This document shows, piece by piece, positions 10,561 through 21,300 of a stretch of 64,000 nucleotides of DNA. Where the stretch lies: contig VDFB02139124.1 of assembly GCA_007258455.2 (NCBI GenBank), positions 1-64,000 of the forward strand, given 5' to 3'. Made by a program: the position numbers and the translations under genes. The notes under the pieces are model-generated. The model ran no database searches. It had not been told where the DNA came from and saw nothing but the letters and a program-made list of their open reading frames with translations. Source of the DNA: Sequoia sempervirens. Its lineage: Eukaryota > Streptophyta > Pinopsida > Cupressales > Cupressaceae. The first letter of the stretch is position 1. Each line of letters begins with the position of its first letter.

Positions 10561-10949
10561 AGTTCAATGAATTTTAAAATTCAACTAAAATTAAAAAAGC
10601 ATATATTAAAAATGACAACCACGTGGAAGTTGTGTACTCATAAATAAAAGAGAAGTTTGCAAGAAGAAGGTAACAACTGTAAAATGCTTTGCTGGAGGCA
10701 AATTGTTCATCCAGGAAGAGACATTTGGAAGCCACATTAGAAGCACGTCACAACACGTTTCAAATAAAAGATGAGTTTGTTGTGGCAGTCTTTCATGGCA
10801 TAAATATTGAGTGAAAAAGATTATTTTAAATTCAAATAGATTGATAGAAGGTGGTTCCTAAGCCGTCGGCACTTGGAGAAGGATGGACGAGATCGTGTTT
10901 CCAATAACTACCTGGGGCAACCAATCATTGAAGAAAGTTAGTTTTTGGG

Positions 10950-11250
10950 GAGTGAACAGGAAGGAGGGAGGCAGATCTCAAAGTTAGAGAAGTGATAGTC
11001 GATGGTTGTAGATAGATCTCAAAGTTAGAGAAGTGAGAGTTTACGGTTGTAGAGGAGAGAAAGTCTTGGAAGAAGGTGGACTGTGTGGAGGAAAGCAATG
11101 GAGAATGCTGGAGGAGCAGTTAGAAATGTGTGGAGATGAGTGAAAGAAATGTTGGCAATAGAGAATTGTTGTGTGGGAGCTCTGTATAAAGAGAAGAGCT
11201 TGACATCAGTAGAAGCTGAGTGAAGTTGAAGAACTCGAGCTGCGCATCCC
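10950..11250 (+). promoter_or_regulatory. Promoter-like segment with a short tandem repeat and a TATA box
   Basis: The motif AGATCTCAAAGTTAGAGAAG occurs twice about 40 bases apart (near 10973 and 11013), each followed by GTGA and GGTTGTAGA. TATAAA lies at 11185-11190, and an ATG with a 30-codon frame starts at 11251. It resembles a small plant promoter with a 60-base leader, but no convincing full-length gene follows, so it may be a captured or truncated gene start. Confidence 0.35.
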
Positions 11251-11326
11251 ATGATTCAAATTTCATCTTCAGGCATGTATACCGAGAAACTCAAGAGCTG
11301 TAGTCGTCTACCCATTCAACTATTAC

Positions 11327-11380
11327 AAGAAAATTTGTAAAATTGTAGCGATCATCCGCTACAATTTTACAACTTTTCTT
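11327..11380. repeat. Strong hairpin: 24-bp arms with one mismatch, 6-base loop
   Basis: Arm 11327-11350 ends GTAAAATTGTAGCG, loop ATCATC is at 11351-11356, and arm 11357-11380 begins CGCTACAATTTTAC. The inner 14 pairs are perfect and the stem extends to 24 with a single mismatch. Such a structure could be a foldback element, a small-RNA precursor or part of a transposon end. No terminal duplication was seen around it. Confidence 0.85.
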
Positions 11381-11486
11381 TTGCGATTTGGGAAAGAAAA
11401 GTTTTAATTTTAGGTTTGAGAAAGGAGGACTGTTTGAAGCTTTAAATATTTTGTTTTTTTTTTCATTTCTCATTCTCTATGTACAG

Positions 11487-11585
11487 GTAGCTGAATTGGG
11501 GCCTGAGAGAGAAATTGTGTTGTTAATCCACAACTGCATCAAGACCGTTACATACGACAAGGAAACACCATTACAATACGCTTGG
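11487..11585 (+). pseudogene. Exon-like fragment of an unidentified gene
   Basis: A 33-codon open segment lies between an acceptor-like TGTACAG and a donor-like GTAAGATT. Its translation contains ELGPEREIVLLIHNCI and KETPLQYAW, which has the complexity of a real protein, but I do not recognise it. Codons upstream (11388-11486) are low-complexity Phe-rich and look intronic. Joining it to the ATG at 11251 by any GT donor I tried gives a stop, so no complete gene is supported. It may be an exon captured by the neighbouring Helitron. Confidence 0.35.
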
Positions 11586-11589
11586 TAAG

Positions 11590-12110
11590 ATTGAAAAATT
11601 ATGCTCATGCCATTTTTTACGGGAATCCAAATAGGTGCTTTGCATAGGTAGTCTCACAAACATGGCCATTTGAATCTGGGGCTTTCCTTTAGAAAGTCTT
11701 GTGAGCATTGGTATTTGAATCAAGTTACTTGAGATTGTCCTCTTTCATGCCTTATTTCCTGCTACAAATTGAAAGATTCTTGGATTAAAGAATGCCCATT
11801 CCATTTTCTTAACGTCTCATGGGCATTCCAATCTAGGGCTCTGCCACAAAACTGTCATGAACACTTGAATTTGGGTACTTATGCTCATCCCATTTCATGT
11901 CTCCAAGCCCTCTTACTCTTACGAGTATGTGTTTTCATATCTGGGCTCTTACCATTTCCTACTTTCAAGCCTTCTTAATGTTGAGACTAAGTATTACACT
12001 CATTCCATTTTCTAACATCTCATGGACATTTGAATCTAGGCAGTTATGGTCATCCCATTCTATATCTGCAAGCCCTCTTACTCTTGGTTAGATTAGAAGA
12101 TTATGCTCAT
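11590..12110. repeat. Degenerate tandem repeats of roughly 100-150 bp
   Basis: Variants of CTCATGxxCATTxxAATCTxGGxxCT and of TGCTCATCCCATxxxATxTCxxCAAGCCCTCTTACTCTT recur at least three times, near 11640, 11810-11930 and 12000-12080. Copies are heavily diverged. No gene is present; short open frames here only reflect the repeat. Confidence 0.6.
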
Positions 12111-12700
12111 CCCATGTCAAGATGGGAATGATGACAAGAGATTGATGACACAGAAGAAATTGCCCATAAATTACATGCAACATGCAAGAAAGTTGCAGGA
12201 TTCTCTGGATTTTTAAGAGAACTTCATTATGCCAAGCAATACGAGGAACCAAGAGTTGCAAAAAGTGCTATTGACGAATTTATTTTGTACTTGTATGAAA
12301 ATTAGGGTAAACACATGTGTAGCATATAGAGGGTTGTCCCATGGTTGGCTCACTCTTATGAACAAGATTTTTGATGTAGACTTTCATGTCTATTTTGTAA
12401 AAAAATTGTTCATACGTGTTGTATGTAGGTAGCAACCATCATTGACTTATTCTTATGAAGAATATTTTCATAAAGAATTTGATGTCTACTTTTGCAAAAG
12501 ATTGCTGATATATTTTGGATGTACATGCCCTACTTGATATATGAAGAGTCACAAGATGATAATGATGAGTGCATTTATGCAAGGACCAATATCCAAAACA
12601 CAATTAAGGTTTCATTTTCCTTCTTTGTGATGAAATTTCTTCGCCAAATTATGCTTCAACTATACTTCTTATTTAATAGTCATGAAAATTTGTATTCTAT
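12111..12700. other. AT-rich sequence before the Helitron genes
   Basis: No protein motif, RNA or clear repeat was recognised. It may contain the Helitron 5' end and the promoter for its Rep gene, but no terminal TC next to an A that could be defended over chance was found. Confidence 0.4.
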
Positions 12701-12817
12701 TGAAAAAAATTTGATTCCAATAGTCTTTGATATTAAATGAAATTCATTTCAAAGAAAATTAGACTTACCATTGAAAAAAAACATCTTTACAAATCAAACT
12801 TGAATTATTTTCTAGAT

Positions 12818-15800
12818 ATGGTGCGACCGAGATTGAATTTTGAATTAGAGGAGCAAAGGAAACAATATCAAAGAGAATATAGAAGACGACGACAAGAACA
12901 AATGACAGATGTTGAAAGGGAAGAGCAGAGAAAAAGACACAATGAAGTTAAAAGAGCAAGCTATGTTAGACAAAGGGAAGAAGTCATAGTACAAGATGAG
13001 ATAAATGTAGATGTACAAGGAAACATACAAAACCCAAATGAAATGCTTCACAATGATTTCAAAAAATTCCAAGTACAATTTTGACATCAATTAGATAACT
13101 TGACAACACAAGGAATGTGTGATATCTGTCAAGAATACTACCCAGGAATGAAAGTATTTCACACCTCTAAAGGTATTGTTTGTAATAGATGTCATCAAGA
13201 GAAAGGGAATCATAGATTTTCAGCTTTAAATAATATGGACCCTGGGCCACAACCAGAGGAGCTTGCAAAATTGACTCAAGTAGAAGAAATGTTAATTGCT
13301 CGTGTTAACCCAATATTACAAGTTACCCATGCAGTCGGTGGTTAGTATAAATACAGAGGACACACAATAAGTTTTCCACAAAATGTGGAATATGTTTCAA
13401 ATGTTTTGCCACATTCAATAAGAGAGTTGCCAATCATCATTGTTCGAAGAAGGGATCAACGTGGCACAAATTATAACTTCACAGTCAATAGGGATCGTGT
13501 GTATAAGGCATTAAAATACAAAGTAGAGCATGACAAGTTTTATTCAGATGTCAAAATCAATGACAATGCTCTAAATGATCTCATAGGAAATTCCGATGAA
13601 AACATATTCAACAAATTACAAACAATGCATATGGAATTTGATTCTGATTCAAATGAAATTGTATTTGTGGGTCCAATCATGGAAATGGATCAAGGAAATA
13701 TAATTGAGCACACTACATCAATGGCTTCTATGCCACCTAATTCTCAAAGAGAAATGGAATTGATTCAGGCATGGGTTAATAACCCTAATGAAAATTCACC
13801 AACATTGATTGATTGGCCAGAAATTGGTTCATCTCCAATCAATGAATATGTCACTCCAGGATTACTTGATATGGCATTCCCAACATTGTTCCCTGATGGT
13901 AAATGTGATTGGTTAGAACCACGAATGAGAAGAGTGCATCTGCATGAATTTGTTAAGCATTTATTGTGTTATAGGGACCACCGTTTTGGTTGACATCCAA
14001 GATTTTGATATTTTATGATGAACATGATAATGAGACACCGTGCACAAAATTCTTCAGCTGTATTTGTTAAAAGAAGCTTTCAAGCCATGCCAATTACCAT
14101 CAACGAGTTGCGTCAACATATGCAAAACATGCCAGAATCCCATCTAGCTGATAGGTTAATGCGATTTGGAACAACATTGAGGGGTACACGGTCATACTGG
14201 ACACAATGTCATGCAGAATTGATTGACATGCTTCATCAAATAGGCTCTCCTACAATATTCTTCACTTTGAGTGCAACAGATCTATATTGGCTTGATTTGC
14301 ATGCACTAATGCCAGGAACATCGCCAACAACTCCACGAGAGGCTCAAATATGGCGAAAAAAAATGTTATTGACTATCCTCATATAGTCACACAATACATG
14401 CATTTAAGACATTCAATGTTCAAAATAGAAATACTAGAAAAAGGAATGAAAATTCATGATTTTTGGTCTAGATATGAGTGGCAACATAGGGGCTCACCAC
14501 ATGTGCATGGATTCATTTGGATAGACGGAGCACCAAATATGGACAACTTGGATTGGTCAAATGAAGAGCAACGAAAAAGTGCAGAAAGATATTTCCATTC
14601 TATTGTTCAAGCATGGAATCCTAGACAAGATCCACATCAACAAAACATCCAGGCATGTTCAAAATAGCTTACAACATACGCATATCATATATGTCATAAA
14701 CTATTTGTAGTTTATCACATAACTTATCAATTTATTTGTATGTCATATTGTAGACATTCCAAAATTTTCCTCAGCATCCATGTCTAAAAAATACAAGACA
14801 ACTTGCAGAGATCAATGTTGATCATGACTATGAAGAACTACTAAATTCTGTAGAGAGACACACAGTCTGTAGGGAGGGTGCATGCCTACAAAAAAAAGGA
14901 GGAACAATGGTTTGCAGGTAACAACTTTCATTCGTAAAAAAAATTATATTCAAATCAAATTTAACATAATTCTAAACTACAAACATACATTACTTATTCA
15001 TATTCATAATAGGTATAATGCTCCTTGGCAATTGAATTTGGAGGGACCCAAATTACATGAAGACATAGAAACGGGTGAAAAGAAATTTGAGCCAGCGAGG
15101 AATGATGACAGAGTAAACAAACACAATCGTTACATATTGCAATTGTGGAGAGAAATATAGATTGGCAACCTATTCTTTCCAAACATGTTGTAATCAAATA
15201 TATTGCAAAGTATGCAGCAAAAGCAGAAAAAAGTTCAGAAACATACCAACAGATGTTAATGCGACTTGCAAACATGGAAAATCCAGATGATTTAGCAGCA
15301 AAAGCATATAGAAGACTTTTGACTGAGACTGTCATAGAAAGAGACATTGGAGCTCAAGAAACATGCCACATGCTACTTGAACTTCCATTGGTAGAGAGCA
15401 GTAGGAGGTTTATCAATCTAAATGTGTCACGTGAGGTGTTTAAACCTGTACGTGTAAATGAAGCAGAAAATAATGAAGAACAAACAACATCTTTCATCCA
15501 TGGATATAAAATAAGGCCTTTGTCTATGGAAAGTGTTAGCCTAATTGATGTAGCCAGATCATGGATATATAATCCTAAAAGAAAGAGAGATAACAAATGG
15601 GAGCCAAGACAAAAAAAAACTATTGTTAGAGTATGCCCAAAGTTTTTATCCATTCCTCCACGTGAGTCAGAAAAATGGATCAATTTTTGTCATTTAGAAT
15701 TATTGTTGTACAAACCTTTTCATGATGTGGATATAGATATTGGTCATGATGATGATTCAATAAGACAAAACTGGGAGTCATTCCATTATAACCCTTGGCA

Positions 15801-17568
15801 TGTGGAATGAATAGCAATTGAAGAACATGATCAAAACATCAGTGATGTTGAAATTGAAGACAATGAAACTCTTCAAAGAACCACTACTGAGCATGAATGG
15901 GAAATACTATCTGGACTACATCATGGTCAAAATATACAAGTTTCTGAAATAGATATGTTAGGAAGGAGAGATTTTGATCAACAAGCAGATTGGTGTAATG
16001 AATATTGTGGTGAAATCTATACGAATCAATCAATCAACTTCATTAGTAGCATAAGAGAACATGGATGTCTCATACATGATGAAATACCACAGCCTATGAA
16101 CTACACAACCCTTAGTGACAAACAAAAAAAGGCACTGAACATAATCATGAGACACTACCATAATAATGAAAATGCATCGCCCTTGTTGATGATAATTCAA
16201 GGAACAACAGGGACAGGAAAGTCATATCTAATTGGTGCTATTAGTCAAGCTCTTAAAATTGCAGCATATCCTGGTTCTTCTCCTCTTCTATTACTAGCAC
16301 CAACTGGAGTTGCAACATTCAACATAAGAGCATCCACAGTTCATTCAAAAATTTGAATCCCAATTAGAGATTTTGGTCAATTGGAAGGAGCAAGGCTGAC
16401 AAGTTTTCAAGAAGAAATAACAAATATCGAGTACATTCTAATTGATGAAATGAGTTTCATTGGTCAAAACTTGCTAGAAAACATGGATTCTCAGCTCCGA
16501 CAAGTAGTCCCACAAAATGCAAACCGTAACTTTGGAGGTAAATATCTATTTGATTAACCCAATTAAGTATGTTATATGGAAATAAAAAAATCATATAAAT
16601 GAAAATTGTTTAATGATAACATTCTATAGTACTCACAATAATTGTTATCAATTTTTTATCAGGCATATCTATCATTTTTGTTGGAGATTTGGGTCAGCTG
16701 CCCCCTGTTAATGATAGACCACCATATGACAGCAACACACGAGCTAAGTTGCTATGGGAAGAATTCAAAACTATAGTTACTCTTGATAAAATATTAAGAC
16801 AAGATGGAGACAACATCTATCAACAAAGATTTTGTCAACTATTGACAAATTTGAGAGATGCAAACCCTACAATTGATGATTGGAAACTCCTTATGACAAG
16901 AACCACTATTACATTAGATGCAACAAATAACCAAGAGTTTGATAGTGGTGTGCATTTATTCTCTACAAATGAAAATGTTATACTCATTGAAGCATCCTGT
17001 TGCACGTAGTGTTGCAATAAAATCAGGAAGTAGCAATGCAGGAGAAGAATGCTCAAATGATGAGCTTGATCTAGAATTATTGATATGTAAAGATGCCAGG
17101 GTTATGTTAACCTCAAATCTACTCATACAAGCAGGCCTTGTCAATGGAGCTTTAGGATATATACAAAACATTGTCTACAAGCCTGGAACCAGACCACCAG
17201 AACCACCAACATATGTCATGGTTGCATTTGACAGCTATTCAGGAATACCATTTGATGATTGTAACCCAAAGATAATTCCAATTACACCAATACAAAGGGG
17301 CAGGACAATCCAAATTCCGTTAAGATTGGCTTGGGCATTGACAATTCACAAATCACAGGGTTTAACTCTATCAAAAGCTACTATTGATATAGGACCAAGA
17401 GAAAGAATGGGATTGACATTTGTAGCTATATCCCATGTAAAATGCATCGAAGGATTAAGAATTATGCCACCGTTCAGTTATGACCGTTATGAAAAAATGA
17501 AAAATGGTAGACAACTTGCCAAGAGAAAGGCTGAGGAAAATAGATTGAAAATATTAGAAGATACTTGA
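12818..17568 (+). pseudogene. Helitron Rep/PIF1-type helicase, degraded, with introns
   Basis: The frame starts at ATG 12818 with an Arg/Glu-rich N-terminus, then a Cys-rich segment near 13120-13190 (CDICQEYYPG, CNRC). The Helitron-like N region spans 13385-14390. The HUH nuclease motif HVH is at 14500-14508, and the two catalytic tyrosines (KYIAKYAAK) at 15199-15201 and 15211-15213. The helicase has Walker A GTTGTGKS at 16201-16224, the Walker B-like LIDEMS near 16440, GDLGQLPP near 16687, and a C-terminal HKSQGLTL and VAISH. Likely introns lie at about 14655-14756, 14919-15013 and 16538-16663, the last two with GT-AG ends. In-frame stops near 13082, 13343, 13991, 15808 and 16354, and frame changes near 14355, 15155 and 16985, inactivate it. 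An intact relative would nick and unwind DNA for rolling-circle transposition. Confidence 0.9.
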
Positions 17569-17739
17569 TGTAACATGCATATGTTCTTCAATGTTGATTT
17601 CATTAGTCTCAAATTCCAAAATGTAATATATGTGTATGATATTTAGTAGAAGATACTTGATGTAACATGCATATGTTCTTGAATGTTGATTTCATGATTC
17701 TCAAATTCCAAAATGTAATATATGTGTATGATATTTAGT
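17556..17739. repeat. Two tandem copies of a 92-bp unit at the helicase 3' end
   Basis: The unit beginning AGAAGATACTTGATGTAAC at 17556 is repeated from 17648 with about four differences. It includes the last four codons and the stop of the helicase, so the second copy is 3' UTR made by duplication of the gene end. It fills much of the 300-base gap before the RPA-like gene. Confidence 0.9.
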
Positions 17740-17872
17740 TTTATGCTACATTCAATTCTTATGCTATATAAAAAATCAACAAATTATCAATGCTTTGAGT
17801 TACTCTTCCATGTTTTTTGCTGTGTTTGAAATCTATTGAATACTATTGTCCTTATATGATGATGATGCAGGC

Positions 17873-19201
17873 ATGGATCCTATCAACAATCCATATAAGC
17901 ACCCAATTGCTACAAAAAATGAACCTCAAACAAGAACCATTCCTATTGCAGCACTCAATCCATACCAGAATAGATGGTCAATAAAGGCAAGAGTCATTAG
18001 AAAGGGTCAACTTCATCATTTTAACAATGCAAAAGGACATGGAAAAGTGTTTACTTTTGACTTGGTTGATTCAGATGGTGGTGAAATCAGAGTAACATGT
18101 TTTAATGCAGTTGTAGAAAAGTTTTATGATCGTATTGAAACTGGAAAAGTGTATCTTATCTCAAAAGGGAGACTCAAACCTACACAAAAGAATTTTAACC
18201 AAATAAAAAATGAATGGGAAATCTTATTAGAAACAAATTCGACTGTTGAGTTGTGTTTGGAGGAGGATAGTTGTATACCAAAACAACAATTCCATTTTAC
18301 ATTGATAAGAGAAATTGAGAACATGAAAAGCAATTCTTTGGTTGATATGATTGGTGTTGTTCTCTCAATCAACACACCAAACACCATATTCAAAAAGAAT
18401 GCCACACAAACTCAAAAAAGAACCCTTCAAATGAAAGACATGTCCGGTTGTATGGTGGAATTAACACTATGGGGTGATTTCTGCAATAAGGAAGGTCAAC
18501 AACTCCAAGAAATGTGCAATGCAGGAACCTTCCCGATTCTTGCAATAAAGGCTGGACGAATTAGTGATTTTGGTGGGAAATCAGTGGGAACAATTACTAC
18601 AACCGAGCTCCTTATAAATCCAGATTTTCCTCTCTCACACCAATTGAGATTGTGGTTTGATACAGAAGGGAAAAATGTCCATTCTCATTCTATTACAAAG
18701 GAAATCTCATCTGCAATTGAAGAAAAAAAGTTAAAAAGTATCTCACAAATACAAGATCAGGACCTTGCTAGCTCTGGTAAACCTTATTGGATAGTGATAA
18801 AAGCTACCTTATCTTTCATTAAGGTAGACAATTTTTTTTATACAGCATGCCCCTTGAAAATTGGAGATAGGTACTGCAAAAAGAAGGTAAACACTAATGA
18901 AAATGGTCAGTGGTATTGTGGAAGATGTGATAAAACTTTCCTTGAATGTGATTATAAATATATACTTCAATGCAAAGTGCAAGACCATACTTCATTCACT
19001 TGGATTACAGCTTTTGAAGAAGCGGCAGAAGAAATTATGGGTGTTACAGCAAAAGAATTGAACATTTTGAAGCATGAAAAACAAGATGATATTAAGTTCT
19101 CACACATTATACAAAAGGTCCTTTTCAACAGATACATATTTAAACTTCAAGTGAAAAAGAGACTTATAATGATGAAGAAAGGATTAAATGCACAGTCATA
19201 A
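17873..19201 (+). CDS. Helitron-encoded RPA70-like single-strand DNA-binding protein
   Basis: An uninterrupted 442-residue frame from ATG 17873. A splice-acceptor-like GATGCAG lies immediately before the start, so a non-coding first exon is possible. Domains by pattern: an OB fold at about residues 25-125 (RWSIKARVIRKG, GKVFTFDLVDSDGGEIRVTCF, KVYLISKG), which matches RPA70 DBD-A; a second OB fold at about 140-250 (LVDMIGVVLSI, LQMKDMSGCMVELTLWGDF), which matches DBD-B; and a third at about 305-420 with a CX8C...CX2C zinc ribbon (CPLKIGDRYC, YCGRC), which matches DBD-C. It lacks the N-terminal protein-interaction domain of cellular RPA70, as Helitron versions usually do. The presumed role is to coat single strands made during rolling-circle transposition. 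It is intact although the adjacent Rep gene is dead. Confidence 0.9.
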   Translation: MDPINNPYKHPIATKNEPQTRTIPIAALNPYQNRWSIKARVIRKGQLHHFNNAKGHGKVFTFDLVDSDGGEIRVTCFNAVVEKFYDRIETGKVYLISKGRLKPTQKNFNQIKNEWEILLETNSTVELCLEEDSCIPKQQFHFTLIREIENMKSNSLVDMIGVVLSINTPNTIFKKNATQTQKRTLQMKDMSGCMVELTLWGDFCNKEGQQLQEMCNAGTFPILAIKAGRISDFGGKSVGTITTTELLINPDFPLSHQLRLWFDTEGKNVHSHSITKEISSAIEEKKLKSISQIQDQDLASSGKPYWIVIKATLSFIKVDNFFYTACPLKIGDRYCKKKVNTNENGQWYCGRCDKTFLECDYKYILQCKVQDHTSFTWITAFEEAAEEIMGVTAKELNILKHEKQDDIKFSHIIQKVLFNRYIFKLQVKKRLIMMKKGLNAQS

Positions 19202-20073
19202 AAACAACCAAGTTTGATTATTCATTTGAGAGCAAAGCTTTATTAGACTCAATTGCAAAGCTATAGGTTTCATAATATTCAAATGCTTGAATGTATATAT
19301 TGTTAACAATGTATTCAAACATTTGAAAAAAAAAAAACAGTGGATATATATAAGTTAGTGAATGCCATTTTGTCATCGTGATATACTTCTTTGATGCTAT
19401 CAATACTAAATCTAATGATTCATGAACATTTTTTATTTTAAATTTATTGTTCTCTATTGATTATTGTTATATACAAGTTGGTATGATTTCAAATTTTAAT
19501 GTCTACCCTTATATATAGGAATTGAAATAAACAATGACACAAACAATAATGAAATCAAATTGATGTATTTTCAAATTCATATTAATGGAAATGTAAGCAT
19601 TTTTTTTTCAAAAAAATAGGCATCTCGATAAAGATAACTCTCGGCATGTTTTACATATATTATTAATTAATATAGGTATGCTAGTATAGATTCATTATCA
19701 ACAAATTCTTATTATTGATTATACATATGATTAGTTGCATTCAGGTTAATAAGGAAAACCTTGGACCTTATAAATGGTAGATATTTTTTATTATGTGAAT
19801 AGCATCATTATACTTTTTTTTGTTTGGAATGTTTATATATCAACATTAAATTTAAAACACAGGTTGTTCTGAGTTGAGAACCCGAAGATAGTTATAGACT
19901 AGATATTTTTTATTTGTTTATCTTTGAAATTTATGATAGAATAAAACAAGTTACATATTTATGTTTGCATTTAAATAAAATAATTTTTATATAAATATGT
20001 AGTGTTCAAAAAAGAATATACTTTAAAAAGTAGCAAGGTAATTTATTTATAAAGGGACACGAAATGTTTCATT
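19202..20073. other. AT-rich sequence after the RPA-like gene
   Basis: No gene is seen. It probably holds the RPA-like 3' UTR and the Helitron right end (candidate CTAG at 19681). The rest is AT-rich intergenic DNA. Confidence 0.5.
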
Positions 20074-20084
20074 TACATATACAT

Positions 20085-20117
<33 letters not shown>

Positions 20118-20370
20118 CATATGTATATATATATGTATATATCATATGTATATATATATATATATATATTTATATATGTGTATATATATATATTTATATA
20201 TATTGTATATATATATATGTATACATATATGTATGTATATATATACATACATATATATATACACATACATATATATATATACATACATACATACATATAT
20301 ATATATATATATGTATGTATATATATATATATGTATGCATATATATATATTAAAGTATGCATATATATTA
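20074..20370. repeat. Compound AC/AT/TATG microsatellite, about 300 bp
   Basis: A run of AC dinucleotides at about 20090-20107 passes into long alternating TA tracts with interspersed TG, CA and TACA units. Both strands are open for over 90 codons only because the repeat lacks stops (Ile/Tyr runs), so those frames are not genes. Such tracts are prone to length change and assembly error. Confidence 0.95.
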
Positions 20371-21300
20371 AAGGGAGTAGTGTTTCCCTTACCCCTGAGA
20401 AATAAATTTCTCCTTAATTCACTTGTATCATCAGTGACCATGAGATTTTTGTGTATGTGCCTTTGTATGAAGGGTCCACTCCTCTTCTTCTTTTCTATTT
20501 TAGTTCTCCTTTCTCCTTATTTCTTTTTATGTTGATGGACAAATCCTCATAATATACTAAGTAGGATCATATTCATGTACAAAGTCTACAAGCTTGTATT
20601 TTTTCTTAACATGATGAATAAAATGAACAAGATCACGCTTCCTAATTTGATCAACCCTCATCTTGAAGCACAAAAAAATATTCAATAGTAACAACATCCC
20701 CTCTCTAGCTATTACCATGAAATATTAAAAACAAAATCATGGAGGTAAAAATTGCATGCTTTTTGTAGTTTCGAAAGTGAGCTTTATCCACCTTGCCACA
20801 TAATCTCTAGGTATACAATTCTATTTGGAGCTAACTTGGGAAGGTTATGGAGAGCCATTGGGAGCCATAAACCCTAACGATTATAGAATTTGAATAAAAG
20901 AACTGATCTTCCTAGTTGTGACCAAACCCTAATTATAGTTAAACTTCTTTAGGCCTCAAGAACCTCCTTTTGATAATCCACAATCAATATCTTGGCCCAA
21001 ATTTTTTAGGACACCTCTAACAAAGAACTACTCAAAAATAGCATAATTTGAAGCCTCACTATTTCTATCACAAATATATGTGTATTTTTCAACAAGGAGC
21101 ATTCTTTCTTGATCATCAAATGCTCTGATTTTCAAATGAGATGACCATATTTTTCTTCCAACATAAAGAAAAATATGGCATAACAAGGAATACCATTTTA
21201 AATAATAATTGTTAGAATCCTTCTTAAGAGAACTTAACTCTTGATGGATTTCTTCTACAACATATCCTACATAATACAAAATTTCATCAAGCCAAAAATT
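20371..21300. other. AT-rich intergenic sequence
   Basis: No gene, repeat unit or RNA was recognised. The open frames are short and without motifs. Confidence 0.4.

Larger units (their letters stand above)
9790..10625. repeat. Dispersed local duplications downstream of the secreted-protein gene
   Basis: A block of about 75 bp including AAATAAAATTTGAAATTAC and CAGAATTTACAG occurs at about 9855-9930 and again at about 10420-10490. A second shared block, ATTAAAAATGACAxCCAxxTGGAAGTT, occurs near 9810 and 10605. A third, AAAATTCAACTAAAATTAAAA, occurs near 10390 and 10570. The region thus looks like an old segmental duplication. No gene is seen. Confidence 0.7.
12700..19700 (+). mobile_element. 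Helitron (rolling-circle transposon), ends not resolved
   Basis: It carries a Rep/helicase pseudogene followed in the same orientation by an RPA70-like gene, the gene pair typical of plant Helitrons. Limits are approximate. At the right a CTAG followed by T lies at 19681-19684, which fits the CTRR end and A/T insertion rule, but the hairpin expected some 10 bases upstream is only a weak AT palindrome, so this end is tentative. The 5' TC end was not found. Helitrons make no target duplication that could confirm the borders. Confidence 0.75.

Noticed and set aside
12229..12740. Two open frames of 67 and 82 codons before the Helitron Rep gene
   Set aside because: No motif, AT-driven composition and no link to the Rep frame; likely chance.
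17846..17872. Upstream extension of the RPA-like protein from base 17846
   Set aside because: That position is TTG, not ATG, and the stretch looks like an intron end (GATGATGATGCAG). The first ATG is at 17873.
19681..19684. CTAG as the definite Helitron 3' end
   Set aside because: CTAG followed by T is frequent by chance and the expected stable GC-containing hairpin just upstream is missing; kept only as a tentative candidate.
20064..20535. Open frames of 97-129 codons rich in Ile and Tyr on both strands
   Set aside because: They are produced by the AT/AC microsatellite, which lacks stop codons; no real protein complexity.
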